DNA of 64,000 nucleotides from Hanleya hanleyi (lineage: Eukaryota; Mollusca; Polyplacophora; Lepidopleurida; Hanleyidae). The notes under the pieces are model-generated. The model was not told the DNA's origin. It did no database searches and worked only from the letters and a program-made list of their open reading frames with translations. The stretch is taken from contig JAVTVY010039307.1 in the NCBI GenBank assembly GCA_036873755.1, forward strand, positions 62,001-126,000, given 5' to 3'. Each line of letters begins with the position of its first letter. The first letter of the stretch is position 1. Shown here one piece after another: positions 45,307 to 56,979 of the stretch. The position numbers and the translations under genes were made by a program.

Positions 45307-46020
45307 GTTAAACGAAAGTAATCATTCAAGCAGTGTCGCATATCTGTCAATGTACCGGTACATTTTTTTTCTTGCAATTTTGTTTATCTCAACTTGTCGC
45401 AACAATTGGATCCATACTTCATGTAAGGGTCACGAAACAAATAATATAGTACCCAATTTGGAGGACAACAATGGGTCTACACTCCGGGCATTTCAGCTGT
45501 ATAAATACCTGGACAATGGATTATTTCATGACAATAGATCCTTACATGAAAATAGGTTTGCACAAAAGATCCTTACATGACAATATATCCTTACATGAAG
45601 TACCCACCCTTACTTGTATGAAGGTCTGCACAATAGATCCTTACATGAAATATCGACCCATGATTGTTCGGATAAACTCACCTTGGTGGTACGAATAATC
45701 TCAACCAATAGATAAGACCAAAGATATTGCTTCAAAAAAGCACAGTTTATTATGAATCCGCATTAAATCTGAAAACAATCAAATCCCAGTACACGTATAT
45801 GATTAATATAATCAGTTATTGTTTGGTCTTAAAGAAATCTGATAGACTAACGTATCCCGACTCACTGATGTACAATGAGAAATATATATACAACGCATTG
45901 GTTACCTTGATAAACAAGACATATGATCCCATTCTTTGGTAGAGGTATGTAAGCTATGTGAGGGATTCAAGTTATAATACACTGAATTGAATTGAATTAA
46001 ACCCGTTTGTTTGTGAAAGG
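45307..46020. other. Intergenic DNA with imperfect short repeats
   Basis: At 45535-45660 GATCCTTACATGAAA and variants recur about five times with irregular spacing. No gene recognised. Confidence 0.45.
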
Positions 46021-46161
46021 AAAGAATGTCCGATGATAAGGTTCCGTTTTCCTACGTTTCTCTTTAGGACAATATGTCCTACCCGAGGTACAAATCCGGG
46101 AAAATGTCCTAGTTATGTTATTAGATAGGAGTCAGCTATTTCTTCCAATCGGACATTCTTT
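46021..46161. repeat. 141-bp segment with 14-bp terminal inverted repeats
   Basis: AAAGAATGTCCGAT at the left end and ATCGGACATTCTTT at the right end are perfect reverse complements. It could be a very short MITE. Confidence 0.5.
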
Positions 46162-47009
46162 ACTTTTACGGTATCTCTAGTTCACCGGTGAAATAACCTG
46201 ACTTCACTTGCATACCAAATTTGGACTAGACAGTAAGAGCATTTTTATAAAATCAACGTCAAAATATTCAAATGGAAGATAGTTCTTTGTCGGCATTTTT
46301 GATTTTCCCTTGGGGGTTTTCCCTCTCAGTTATCTCGGTTGAACCTCTATTAATAAAGTATCGTCTGGCTATAGCCCTTTCCGGAAAGTGTCTAACCTCT
46401 CCCCGAATAACTGCCGCTCTTTGAGGTTAGAGATACGAACAGCTGCTTCCGAGAAGTAGTCGCCTCGGTTTCACATTAACCAAAGGCACCCGCAAAAATT
46501 TTGAATAATATATTGATAAGCCAATCCAGAATGTATGTTTGAAAAACTATTCTGTTAATATTTTCTACATGAACCGATGTTAAGAACTTATTTTTTTTAG
46601 AAAAATAGAATATGTTATTACTAAAACTAATTGTGAGGGCCTTTGGTACTTAACGGAAATTCTATGCACCAGCACGGCCGCTAGTGGAACAAGGGAGATA
46701 AAACGCTTTACGAAATATAGACACTGTTCTCGCCTTTAAAACTGAACCATCTAGAGTAATTATACTTCCTACGTCAACAATGGATACGACTGATATCAAT
46801 ATCATGTTCTAAATAAGGTCAGTTTCAATTATTCGTATAATTAGGAGCCTGTGACTCGGTCTCAGCAGAGTGTATAACAAACTGATCTACACAATGACCC
46901 TCATTTCTTCGTGATATCTGTAATTCATCATGTTTAAATAACTTCATAATTTTCTCTGTATACAAATCTATAATACGTGTTCCATTTACCGAGGTTCAGT
47001 ACATGTAGC
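46162..47009. other. Intergenic DNA, nothing recognised
   Basis: No repeat, RNA gene or credible coding frame is visible. Confidence 0.45.
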
Positions 47010-47448
47010 ATAGACTCTCAGGAATATTCAGGGAATAATCTTGAATGGATCAGGTTGCACACCCGCAACTCAATTTCAGATACTTTACCTGAAATCCAGG
47101 GATAATTTCCTGAAATTAATATATAACAACCATGAATTAAAGCTAAATTGCCTGGTTTTTAGGTGATTTTACGTATCTGACTAGGGTCGGGAACTTACTA
47201 ATCAGGGTGATAGATTTGCCTGAATTTCACATCTTCACAAGTCAGGTAAATCTCAGACCTCGTTTAGACCAAATCGATAGATACACTGGTACGCGAGGAT
47301 GGAATTTCAGGTGAAATCCTCTCATGGATATTTTCCCTGAAATTCAGGTGATCAACCGTGAAATTCAGCCAAAATTCCTGAAATTGAGTTGTAGATATAC
47401 AACATGATCAGTTCAGGAATTTTACCTGAGTATTTCTGAGAGTGTATA
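47010..47448. mobile_element. ~440-bp inverted-repeat MITE
   Basis: Left AGACTCTCAGGAATATTCAG pairs with right CTGAGTATTTCTGAGAGTGT. Inner parts also pair (ACTCAATTTCAG with CTGAAATTGAGT). The arms are rich in CCTGAAATT and its complement. No coding frame. Confidence 0.78.
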
Positions 47449-48044
47449 GGGTGACATCATACTTCATCTACGTTCTCGCGGGCAAAGGTCAATAAGGCCG
47501 CGTAAGGTCATAACAAACGGTCTGTATGTGATGACTAAGTATTTTCCCATGGCCAATCAAATTACCGGATGTTTAAGTGTTGTCTTTTATGACCTAAAAC
47601 AGCATTATTAATCTTTTATCCCCGAGAATATCAATACACAGTATGGTGTCATCCTATATATGCAATATACCTTGAACATGATGAAGTCACTGCGCTGATT
47701 TGTGGGAATAAATGAAATTCTAAACCGCCATCTTTGGACTACGCAGGTAAAATCTGGCATTCATTTGGCATTAATGCGCAACGCATCGTGGGACGGAAAT
47801 AGTATAGGGTTTTACACAGAGATAATTGAAAAGTTATCTAATACGAGATATTATATAATACAATACTTGGCTTTGGTATTCTGTGCTTCCCCAAAGAAAG
47901 TCTGTCATATTTAATTAGATAATATACCACAAGATCATACACGATCACCAGGATAAACGTTTTGCCGGAAAACACTAACTTCGATTGAATATATATGTAA
48001 ACTATATGACATCCCATAACGTAAGTGCGTAAGTGAAATTGTTC
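47449..48044. other. Intergenic DNA, nothing recognised
   Basis: A 70-codon open frame at 47702-47914 has no motif and is not supported as a gene. Confidence 0.45.
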
Positions 48045-48904
48045 ATGATCACCTCCTACATCCGACCGCCGCCAGCTGGTGAAACGGTGGTCAGCCGGTG
48101 GAGCTATTTTCGCAATACAGGCGAGGTGGTGTTAGCAATTTGGATTTCTTTCACATGTCTTGTGAGGTTATAAGCAACATTAATGGATATCAATAACAAT
48201 CGTCATTTTACTCGTTCGGTTACCTAGCAGAACACATTTTACTTAGATAGATCATACCAATACGGAGAGCTATGCTGTTTTCGAGCGAAGTTTCGTTTTA
48301 AAGCTGTTCGTATCGTTAATAACTGACACTAATCGGTACAGATTGTCATGCGTAATTATTCCTCATTCAATGCTCTTTGTATGTCACTCAAACTTCAGTG
48401 AATTTAATTCGCGTAAGTACATATATTATTGGAAAAAGTCACACCATATGCATCTATCCAGGCAACGATGAACAGCATCAAGAAAAGTGCGTAGCATGCT
48501 CGTGCTGTTCACCGTAGCCTGGATAGACGCACACCGTGTCACTTTTTAATTATTATCAATGCTTACGCCAGTTAAATCCATCGAAGTTTGAGTGACATAC
48601 AAAGAGCATTGAATAAGCGATAAGAACAGTTTGAAAACGAAACTTCGCTGGAAAAAAAGCATCGCTCAACGTATTCGGACGATGTCTTTAAGCACAAGGC
48701 GTTGGTTCTGATATGTAACCGAACTATTGAAATGACGACTGTTATTTCCCATGAATGAATGTCCATTAATATAGCCCATAACCTCAGAAGAAATGTGAAA
48801 GAAATCCAATTTGCTAACACCATCCGACACGTGTTGCGAAAATAGCCTCACCGGCTGATCACCGTTTCACCGACTGGCGACGGTGGGATGTAGGGGCTGA
48901 TGAT
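48045..48904. mobile_element. ~860-bp foldback element
   Basis: The arms pair around about 48474. Matching blocks are CCTACATCCGACCGCCGCCA with the inverse of TGGCGACGGTGGGATGTAGG, GGATTTCTTTCACAT with ATGTGAAAGAAATCC, and CGAAGTTTCGTTTT with AAAACGAAACTTCG. The centre is itself palindromic (TATCCAGGCAACG near 48456, CGTAGCCTGGATA near 48512). Minus-strand frames inside it have no protein motif. Confidence 0.8.
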
Positions 48905-49899
48905 TCTCAGTAAGATTATCCAGTCATAATATAAAAACGTTGATATAATATACATGTTTATACAGAGGCTTTATGTTAAATGTAGATAAACACTATGAAA
49001 AAAATATATGAATAGTAATACAGTTAAATATATAGCTCTAAAATGTCCGAAGAATGTGCGATTGAATATACATATGTACACAAATACTTTCGTGTTAATA
49101 TTATAACAATCACTCTAAGAACTTATGCGAATAGTGCATTACATTCAGTTCGAAAATGACAAAAAAAAACACAAAATAAAAGAAAACAAAACAAAAAACG
49201 AATGACTATACACGCAGTACCTTCCATAAAATCATATAGGAACGCTACATGAATCATTACAGAAACTTTGTGACTGGTTGTATTTTCTCCCAAATTTCTT
49301 CATAAGCCAATGGAAATGGTGGATTTCTATTTGAAAATTTGAATTGACCAATCAAACGTTATAAACCTGAAAGCCACAATGTACATGTATCCGGTAATGT
49401 GTTTTACGAACACCAAATTGAATTATTATGTAGTTAAATATTGAAACATCGCCGACTGTAAAATATGTATGTACAAACGACGACTAGACTCAACCACCTC
49501 GCCTGGGTCTAATAACACATAAGTGGAGTGAGCCTGTGAAACGGAGCATGCGCTGTGGGGAGGTTGATCTAACATTTAGACAAAATTTGAAGGCAAAATG
49601 GAAGACGCCATAAGGAAGGGAGATAATCGGTCTATGTGCATGATAAAGCAGCGTTTCCTAACTTGAAGTATAATTTATAGTGTTTATGTAGAGAAATGCA
49701 GCATCACAATCAAATATATTGTTATGGAAACTTTCAGATTGACTGGTTGTTGGTTCGTTTTTCTGTACAAGCCAATTAAATTAGAGTGTGATTTTTTAGT
49801 ACAGCTTACACTAGTATACAAATTTGTACCTCCGCAGGTGCACTTGTTTAATCGCAGAAATTGTTCAAACTTATATATGATATGACTACGTTACATACC
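48905..49899. other. Intergenic DNA downstream of the receptor gene
   Basis: AT-rich. An A-rich tract lies at 49160-49200. No gene recognised. Confidence 0.45.
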
Positions 49900-50215
49900 A
49901 TTCTGCCATCCTGCGAAAATTTGTTTGCACGACATGCACACGATTTTTACAATAAAAAGGCAAATATGCTAAAAGTCTATTTTGTCAATTATTACCGTTA
50001 TACACGAGGGTACTTCGGATTAATGCAAAATATGTCATCTTTGTCATAGAAATACTTGACTCATTTTGGTTAACGTGATCATATTTTGCTATGATGAAAA
50101 ATCCATCGTGTAAAACGCTAATAATTGACAGAATATGCTGTTTAGCATAATTTGCCTGCTTATAATAAAAAGTGCGTGCATGTCCTACAAATTTTCGCAT
50201 GTTATCCTATCCTTC
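49900..50215. mobile_element. ~315-bp inverted-repeat MITE
   Basis: TGCGAAAATTTGTTTGCACG (49912) pairs with the inverse of GTCCTACAAATTTTCGCA, and TTTTGTCAATTATTACCG with the inverse of CGCTAATAATTGACAGAA. The axis is near 50058. No coding frame. Confidence 0.78.
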
Positions 50216-50335
50216 ATACAAAATTAAGCAATTTCTGAGAAAAAAAATCAGGAGACATTTGATTGGCTGAATGTTCGTCCTAGTCAATTCTTCTGTTAGC
50301 CAATGAAAATACCGGCTTTCTTTTCGACCATTTAC

Positions 50336-50645
50336 TTGACAACCCTAGTCCTTCTTTGACTCCTTGATCGACAACCCAGGTCCTTCTTTGACTCCTTGAT
50401 TGACAACTCCAGTCCCTCTTTGAGTCCTTGATCGACAACCCTAGTCCTTCTTTGACTCCTTGATTGACAACCCTAGTCCTTCTCTGACTCCTTGCTCGAC
50501 AACCCTAGTCCTTCTTTGACTCCTTGATTGACAACCCTAGTCCTTCTTTGACTCCTTGATTGACAACCCTAGTCCTTCTCTGACTTCTTGCTCGACAACC
50601 CTAGTCCTTCTTTGATTCCTTGATCGACAACCCTAGTCCCTCTTT
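50336..50645. repeat. 32-bp minisatellite at the receptor gene 3' end
   Basis: About 9-10 units of TTGACTCCTTGATTGACAAC plus CCTAGTCCTTCT. It overlaps the last codons and the stop of the receptor gene on the opposite strand. Confidence 0.9.
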
Positions 50646-53404
50646 GAATCCTTCGAACTTTTGAAGGGATACAAATAGGGATTCAGAGCAGAGTTTAACG
50701 GCAAGATGATGAGAGCTACCGTACTCGATTCGTCAGGTCTGAGTGGAGAGTTGACTTGAAATGCTACTACCGACAACAATACCGGAAACCAAGTACAAAA
50801 ATCTGTGAATATTATAAGACCAAACTTCTTGGCTAAGTCCACTTCATATTTGTCCTTTCTCCCAGAGGCTTCACCGCTTCTTTTCACGCTAATGTAAATG
50901 GCGACATAAGAAACTGTGACAACAATCAGGGCCAGACAGTTGGGAACAACAAAAAATGTCATGGCATAGTACAAAGCAGGGCCGCTGAGGTCCTTAAATA
51001 TGAAGGGTGCACATATCTCAGTCCTACCGTAAAAATCCCCAAGACCGACAGGCAAGAAAGGCAGGAGAGACAAGCATAGAATTGTCAACCAACCAACCAC
51101 AATAGCAATGATAGAGCGTTTGGGGTTATTTGGTACTCTCCCAAACGTCGAAATCACTTTCATTGCCCTATCTACAGCTATAAACACAATCATCATCATT
51201 GACATTCCATTGGACATCGTCGCCAGAACACCAGCCACCTGACATATAAGACTTCCACGCCAAGTAGGATCTTCGAGGGCATAGTCTCCCAAATACACCA
51301 AGTCAGCGCTGGCAATAATGAGGAGGAAGATTCCCATCAGCATATCAGATATACTCAAATTAAAAATCAAAATAGATGGTACTTTACCCAGACCATCGCG
51401 CAACCGACGCACAAGAACTACTATATTCCCAACAAAAGCGGATACGCCTATGATCCACACGAGCGCCTTATGAGCGTGACTGGCCAGGAGATGGTCACAT
51501 GAGAAGGTTAAGCTTTCCTCCGGAGAACACATGTCCACAGTATTGTGATCAACATAGCAACAGAAGCGATGATCGTCCGTTAGAAGATGATCCACATCCA
51601 ATCCCTTGAAAGAGTCGGTTTCTATGTTCTCCAGGGTGTTGTTCGTTATATTCAACACCGCTAACTCAACGAACTTCGAAAGAGACCCGGGAAATATGAC
51701 CGTTATTCTATTTGCAGCCAAGTCTAACATTTTCAAACTGACCAAACCTGTGAAGAGACCAACTGGAATAGTTTCTATTTGCAGATTGCTCATATTCAGT
51801 ATCATCAGACTGGCTAGGTCTGAAAACACACCGACATCAAGTTGGGAGATGGGATTGACCTGAATCTCCAAGGTTTTCAATCGATTAAGATTGGTGAACG
51901 AAGAATTTTCCAATACATGTAGAGAGTTATGTTGTAACCTGAGATGATGTAAGTTGCGCATATCCCTGAACGGAAGCCCACCTATTTCAGTAACGTTATT
52001 ATTTGATAAATCAAATATAACAAGATATTTGAAAGGAAGGACCCCAAACACATTTTCCAAAGCGTTGGAGTGTAAGATCAATGTCCGCGCATTCTCTGGT
52101 ACATTTTCTGGTATGGACGACAAGTTCTTCCCACTGCAGTCCACATGGTATCCCTCACAAAGGCAGGAAGTCGGACACGTCGTTACGTTCGGCCCGTTAA
52201 ACTCGCAGAATCGCTCGTCATCCGCCGACTTCGGGCAATCTGCCGTACCATCACAAACCTCGTTCTGCGACAAGCATAAGTTTTCTCTGCAGCGGAAAAG
52301 GCCAGGACAGGTGTAATTTTCACAGTCAGCTTCGTCGGACAGGTCAGGGCAATCGGAGGTACCATCACAGACACGTACATATGGGATACAGTATGCGTCT
52401 GGACATTTGTACATATTTGGGCAAAGATGCTCCCTACATGACTGATCCCACAGATGCTCACCGTTCCTACAATGCAGTAAATGCCCGTAATAATCTCTAT
52501 CGTACATACACGTTTTATCACGTGGATAGCAGCGTATATGCTCCAAGTGACATCTCCTTTCTTCATCACCTCCAGGACAGGGTGTATTACCGTACTTGTA
52601 TTCCTCCGGTTTTCCATCCTTCACTATCCAGGAAAGGTTAGACTTGCCGAAGTTGAAATCGTACGTCTCATCAAGCTGTTTTAAGTCCGCACAATCTGGA
52701 ACCATGTCCAATTGCTTCTGGAGTGGAATACATTCCCCAGAGGAGCATCTGAAGTCTCTACACAAGTCACCTTCTATACAATTAAGTTCATCCTTTCCGT
52801 CTGGGCAATCAATGATACCGTCACACCGTTTGTCTACTGGAAGGCAAAATCCCGTAGAACAATGGAACCAGTCTTCTAACAGACACCCTTCCTCGTCGCT
52901 ATTATCGCCGCAGTCATCTCGACCGTCGCAGCACAGAGAAACCTGAATGGCTGTTCCACTCTCACACGTGAATATATTATCCCCGTATGAACAGCCTTTC
53001 TCATCTTCGCCGTACAGACAGTCGTCTTTTTTGTTACACCGTAAAGCTGGTATAACACATGATCCGTTAAGACAATGGAACTGATACTCGGGGCAGGACA
53101 TATTTGATATCAGTGTTTCTCTCTTGGGGGTATTTTCTGTCGAGACCACTTTACAAATGTACTCAGCATTTTGAAATTTCTTTGTGCAGGGAATCTTCCA
53201 CCACTTCATAGAATACAGTGGGTTTCCCACCATCATAGCAACACACACTTTGTCCAAGTCAGCTAATGGTTGTATCTTATCTGACGGAAAATCTGTAACT
53301 GTATATGCCGGTAAACTTGTATTGTAGTACAGATCGTCAAATGGATGACTCCAATCTGTATAAATCAGCGGTGACCCGTCTGTCCATCTGTAACCATCTC
53401 GATC
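50633..53404 (-). CDS. LDLa-LRR rhodopsin-like receptor (GRL101/relaxin-receptor type), 3' exon
   Basis: A seven-transmembrane receptor at the cell surface with a large ligand-binding ectodomain. The exon has 923 codons and starts after a minus-strand acceptor (T-run then AG at 53405-53406), in phase with the frame; no ATG belongs here. Exon residues 1-85: end of a C-type lectin domain (GYRWTDGS, WKIPC, YIC). 103-400: about six LDLa modules with C-D-G-x-x-D-C and S-D-E patterns, the fourth disrupted. 410-425: LRR N-cap (CPTSCLCEGYHVDC). 430-610: about six LRRs. 640-915: seven TM segments, with SISDML in TM2, DRA in place of DRY after TM3, FTDFCTWFP in TM6 and NPYLY in TM7. The LDLa-LRR-7TM order matches snail GRL101 and relaxin receptors. 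The C-tail is only about ten residues and its stop lies in a minisatellite. Lectin-domain start and signal peptide must be on upstream exons, not seen here. It has no internal lesion, so it is probably functional. Confidence 0.9.
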   Translation of the reverse strand, partial: DRDGYRWTDGSPLIYTDWSHPFDDLYYNTSLPAYTVTDFPSDKIQPLADLDKVCVAMMVGNPLYSMKWWKIPCTKKFQNAEYICKVVSTENTPKRETLISNMSCPEYQFHCLNGSCVIPALRCNKKDDCLYGEDEKGCSYGDNIFTCESGTAIQVSLCCDGRDDCGDNSDEEGCLLEDWFHCSTGFCLPVDKRCDGIIDCPDGKDELNCIEGDLCRDFRCSSGECIPLQKQLDMVPDCADLKQLDETYDFNFGKSNLSWIVKDGKPEEYKYGNTPCPGGDEERRCHLEHIRCYPRDKTCMYDRDYYGHLLHCRNGEHLWDQSCREHLCPNMYKCPDAYCIPYVRVCDGTSDCPDLSDEADCENYTCPGLFRCRENLCLSQNEVCDGTADCPKSADDERFCEFNGPNVTTCPTSCLCEGYHVDCSGKNLSSIPENVPENARTLILHSNALENVFGVLPFKYLVIFDLSNNNVTEIGGLPFRDMRNLHHLRLQHNSLHVLENSSFTNLNRLKTLEIQVNPISQLDVGVFSDLASLMILNMSNLQIETIPVGLFTGLVSLKMLDLAANRITVIFPGSLSKFVELAVLNITNNTLENIETDSFKGLDVDHLLTDDHRFCCYVDHNTVDMCSPEESLTFSCDHLLASHAHKALVWIIGVSAFVGNIVVLVRRLRDGLGKVPSILIFNLSISDMLMGIFLLIIASADLVYLGDYALEDPTWRGSLICQVAGVLATMSNGMSMMMIVFIAVDRAMKVISTFGRVPNNPKRSIIAIVVGWLTILCLSLLPFLPVGLGDFYGRTEICAPFIFKDLSGPALYYAMTFFVVPNCLALIVVTVSYVAIYISVKRSGEASGRKDKYEVDLAKKFGLIIFTDFCTWFPVLLSVVAFQVNSPLRPDESSTVALIILPLNSALNPYLYPFKSSKDSKRD

Positions 53405-53790
53405 CTAAAAAAAACAAAAGCTTAGTGTTTGAAGCTGGTGAATTGGTACCATACTGAGAGGGACGTTAGTTTGATTCACATAATTGGAGGATTACCCTTA
53501 ACACATCAGTAATGTCGTCGCACTGTGATAAAGATAACTGATTAATAATAGGAATTATTAACAATTGTCACACTAATTGTTTTACAGTATACATCGAACA
53601 CGAGGAATAAACAACTCGCATAACGTCATCCTAACGGAAATAAAGGATATGACGCGTCTCAGACAGGGATTTGGCCCCATGAGTTGTGGTTGAGTTACTA
53701 CAAAAAGAAGATATTACCCATGAAACATTTTATCTCATTAACCTAAAAAAACATTCGTTGTATAAATAGAATAATTAAAAGTCAACGAGA
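53405..53790 (-). other. Intron of the receptor gene, proximal part
   Basis: It begins with the acceptor polypyrimidine tract (A-run at 53407-53414 on the plus strand). No upstream exon could be found; the intron probably extends into the satellites that follow. Confidence 0.55.
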
Positions 53791-55660
53791 CCTATGATTC
53801 TTGAATAACAGGGCCGCAAAGTAGTGTGTTTGTGCATAATAATAGGGTTGCGAAGCAGTGTTTGTGCAAAGTAACGGGACCGTGAAGTACTGTTTGTGCA
53901 CGATGACAGGGCCGTGAAGTAGTGTGTTTGTGCATAATAATAGGGCCGCGAATCAGTGTTTGTGCAAAGTAACGGGACCGTGAAGTAATGTTCGTGCACG
54001 ATAACAGGGCCGTGAAGTAGTGTGTTTGTGCATAATAATAGGGCCGCGAAGCAGTGTTTGTGCAAAGTAACGGGACCGTGAAGTACTGTTCGTGCACGAT
54101 GACAGGGCCGTGAAGTAGTGTGTTTGTGCATAATAATAGGGCCGCGAAGCAGTGTTTGTGCAAAGTAACGGGACCGTGAAGTACTGTTTGTGCACGATGG
54201 CAGGGCCGTGAAGTAGTGTGTTTCTGAACAATAACAGGGTCGAGAAGTAGTGTGTTTGTGCACAATAACAGGATAGTGAGGTAATCCATTTGAGAACAAT
54301 AAGAGTCATGAAGTAGTGCGCAGTTGCAGGGTAGTGAAGTGACGTGTTTGTCGCAACTATAGGGTCGCGGCGTAGCGTGCTCGTGCACAATAACATGTAA
54401 GTGAAGTAGTGTGTTTATGCAGAATAACGAGGTCGTGAAGTAACGTGTTTGTGCACAAGAACAGGATGGCGAAGTTGTATGTTTGTGCATAATAATAGGG
54501 TCGTGAACTAGTGTGTTCGTACAAAGTAACAATGCCGTGAATCGTGTGTTTGGGCGCAATTACAGGGCGGTGATGTGTATTTGTGTGCAATAACATTGTC
54601 GTGAAGTTGTGTATTTGAGGAAAATAACAAGAACGTGAAGTAAGAGGATTCTGCACAATAACAGAACCATGAAGTAGTGTTTTTGTGCATAATAACAGAA
54701 CCGTGAAGTATTGTTTGTGCACAATAACATGATCGTGAAGTAGCGTTTGTGCACAATTACAGAACCGTGAAGTAAGGGGTCTGTGCACAATCGCACATGA
54801 AGCCCGATCACTATCACTATCTACTGGACAAAAGATTATTGCGTATACAACTTGTTTTGGTTCTGGTCGATCTTCATGTGTTTATGTTTATGTTTGTGCA
54901 CAATGACAAGATGGTGAAATATTATGTTTCTACACAAATAACAGCGTCGGGAAGTAGTGTTATTGTGCACAAGGTCAGGGCTGTGAAATAGTGTGTTTGG
55001 GCACAATAACAGAACCGTGCATTAGCGTGTTTGTGCAAAATAACAGGATGGTGAAGTATTGTGTTTGTGCACAATTACAGAGCTGTGTGGTATTGTGTTT
55101 GTGCAAATAACAGGGCTGTGAAATAGTTTATGTGTATACAATAACAAGGCCGTTAAGTAGTATTTTTTTCACAATAACAGGGTCGTGAAGTATTGTTTGT
55201 GCGCAATAACTCGACCGTGAAGTAGCGTGTTTATGCACAATTCCAGTACCGTACAGTAATTTGTTTGTGCACAATAACAGGGCCGTGAAGTAGTGTGTTT
55301 GCGCACAATAACTGGACCGTGAAGTAGTGTGTTTATGCACAATAACACAGCCGTGAAGTACAGTGTTTGTGTGCAATTACAGAGTCGTGAAGTAGTGGGT
55401 TTAAAAACAATAACAGGGACGTGAAATACTGTGTTTGTGCACAACACAAAATCGTCAATAACAGCGCCGTGAAGTAGTGTGTTTATGCACGATAGGGCCG
55501 TGAAGTAGTGTGTTTGTGCAGAATAACAGGGCCGCGAAGAAGTGCATTTGTGCACAGTGACAGAGCCGTGAAGAATAATGTTTGTGTGCAATTACAGGAT
55601 CGTGAAGTAGCGTGTCTGTGTACAAAAACACGGTTGGGAAGTTGTGTGTGCATAATACAG
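53790..55660. repeat. 33-bp minisatellite with 98-bp higher-order units
   Basis: The basic unit is GTGAAGTAGTGTGTTTGTGC with ACAATAACAGGGCC, about 33 bp, about 50 copies. At 53800-54230 three variants alternate, giving a 98-bp period (TGCATAATAATAGGG at 53833, 53931, 54029 and 54127). Later units are more diverged. A non-repeat insert lies at 54797-54890. Minus-strand frames of up to 255 codons are by-products of the repeat. Confidence 0.9.
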
Positions 55661-56979
55661 TAGCCAGGAACCACATTTGAACTCTATATCGGCCATGTTA
55701 AATGCTGGACTGATGTTATCTAAGATAGGACTTATAACATTGCGGTCTCAAAAACTTGGGGGCGGGGGGAGGACTAGCCCTCCCCCCCCCCCTCCCCTCC
55801 ACCGCCCCGCAGTCACTGGCGTATGTTGAAAACCGATCAGAACCAGAAAAAGCTTTGAATCACATCTCCTGGACAAAGGATTATTGCGTATAATACGCAA
55901 TTGATTCTGGCCGATTTTCACATGTTTACAGCGCGAAGTGTACGGTGTATTCATAAGACAATCAGTGCGTTCACACAAATGCACTAGTTCATGGTCTCGT
56001 TATTCCATCCTCATTTTATCAAGCGAATTTCTACGTTCCCACTTCCAACTTCCCTTGATATATCTGGCCCCCTTCAATGTCCAAAGAACTTATAAATAGA
56101 AACGAGACGTCATTGACTTCGAAACCATTTGAAATTCGAAATGGGTCGTACAAGAGCGTTATTGATTGGCTGATCATATTAGGAGAAATGACGCCGCTAA
56201 TTGAGGATGACATCACTCTACTCACAATCGACGTGTGCGGTCTGATTGTTTTGTCTCTCGTTTGAAGCTGAAATTTACCAACCTCGAAACAGGGTTATCT
56301 CATCTTCTGCTAGTCGATCGATCCTGTCAATTATTTAGGGCGAAAGAACGCCCTGGCATTCTCCACACATTCGGTCTTCAACAAGCCATATAGCTGAAGA
56401 GGTTTCCCAAACCTTATTTATAGGAATACTCCTCAAGTTTGAATAAGGTATTTCTTATCCATGAATAATGCGCACCAAAGTCCAGTAAGCAGGTAAACTT
56501 TGATCCACGTCTTTTCTCGGTAAAACGGAGATTAAAAGTGCGAGATTATCGGAACTGCTTTGTATATCAACAACTTGAATTAACCATTATTAATCAACTG
56601 CAGCGCATTTGGGGGATACGGCAGACAGAAGAAAACAAACTGCTTTTCGGAATCGATTAATTCCCACCCCACATTCACATATGCAAAATTAAATATCTTA
56701 GTATTTAGACCCAAGTAGTGTGAAAAGATGGTTTGATACAAGGCTCTATGTAAATTAACTGGGGGCAGGGTCGATCGACTGGCAGGAGAAGAAATAACCT
56801 TGTCTGGAGGTTGGAAATTTACACCTCGGATTTTGAACACTGAAGGTGGTAAGATAAATCAAGGCAAGTTCGAAGTGGAAACGTAGAAATTGGCTGGATA
56901 AAATGAAGACGCGTTATTCGCGAATCAGAAGACCCAATCCAATTATTCTGAGCATACGACTGTACCGTGTACTGTCCGA
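55661..56979. other. Spacer between two satellites
   Basis: It contains a G/C-homopolymer patch (55760-55805). A segment at 55848-55930 (TGGACAAAGGATTATTGCGT) resembles one at 54825-54885 (TGGACAAAAGATTATTGCGT). The rest has no recognised gene. Confidence 0.5.

Noticed and set aside
50336..50645. CRISPR-like array
   Set aside because: The 32-bp units are contiguous, without unique spacers, and the context is eukaryotic. The same holds for the other minisatellites.
53775..54788. Minus-strand frames rich in Thr/His/Cys as genes
   Set aside because: They come from the 33-bp minisatellite and appear in all three minus-strand frames.
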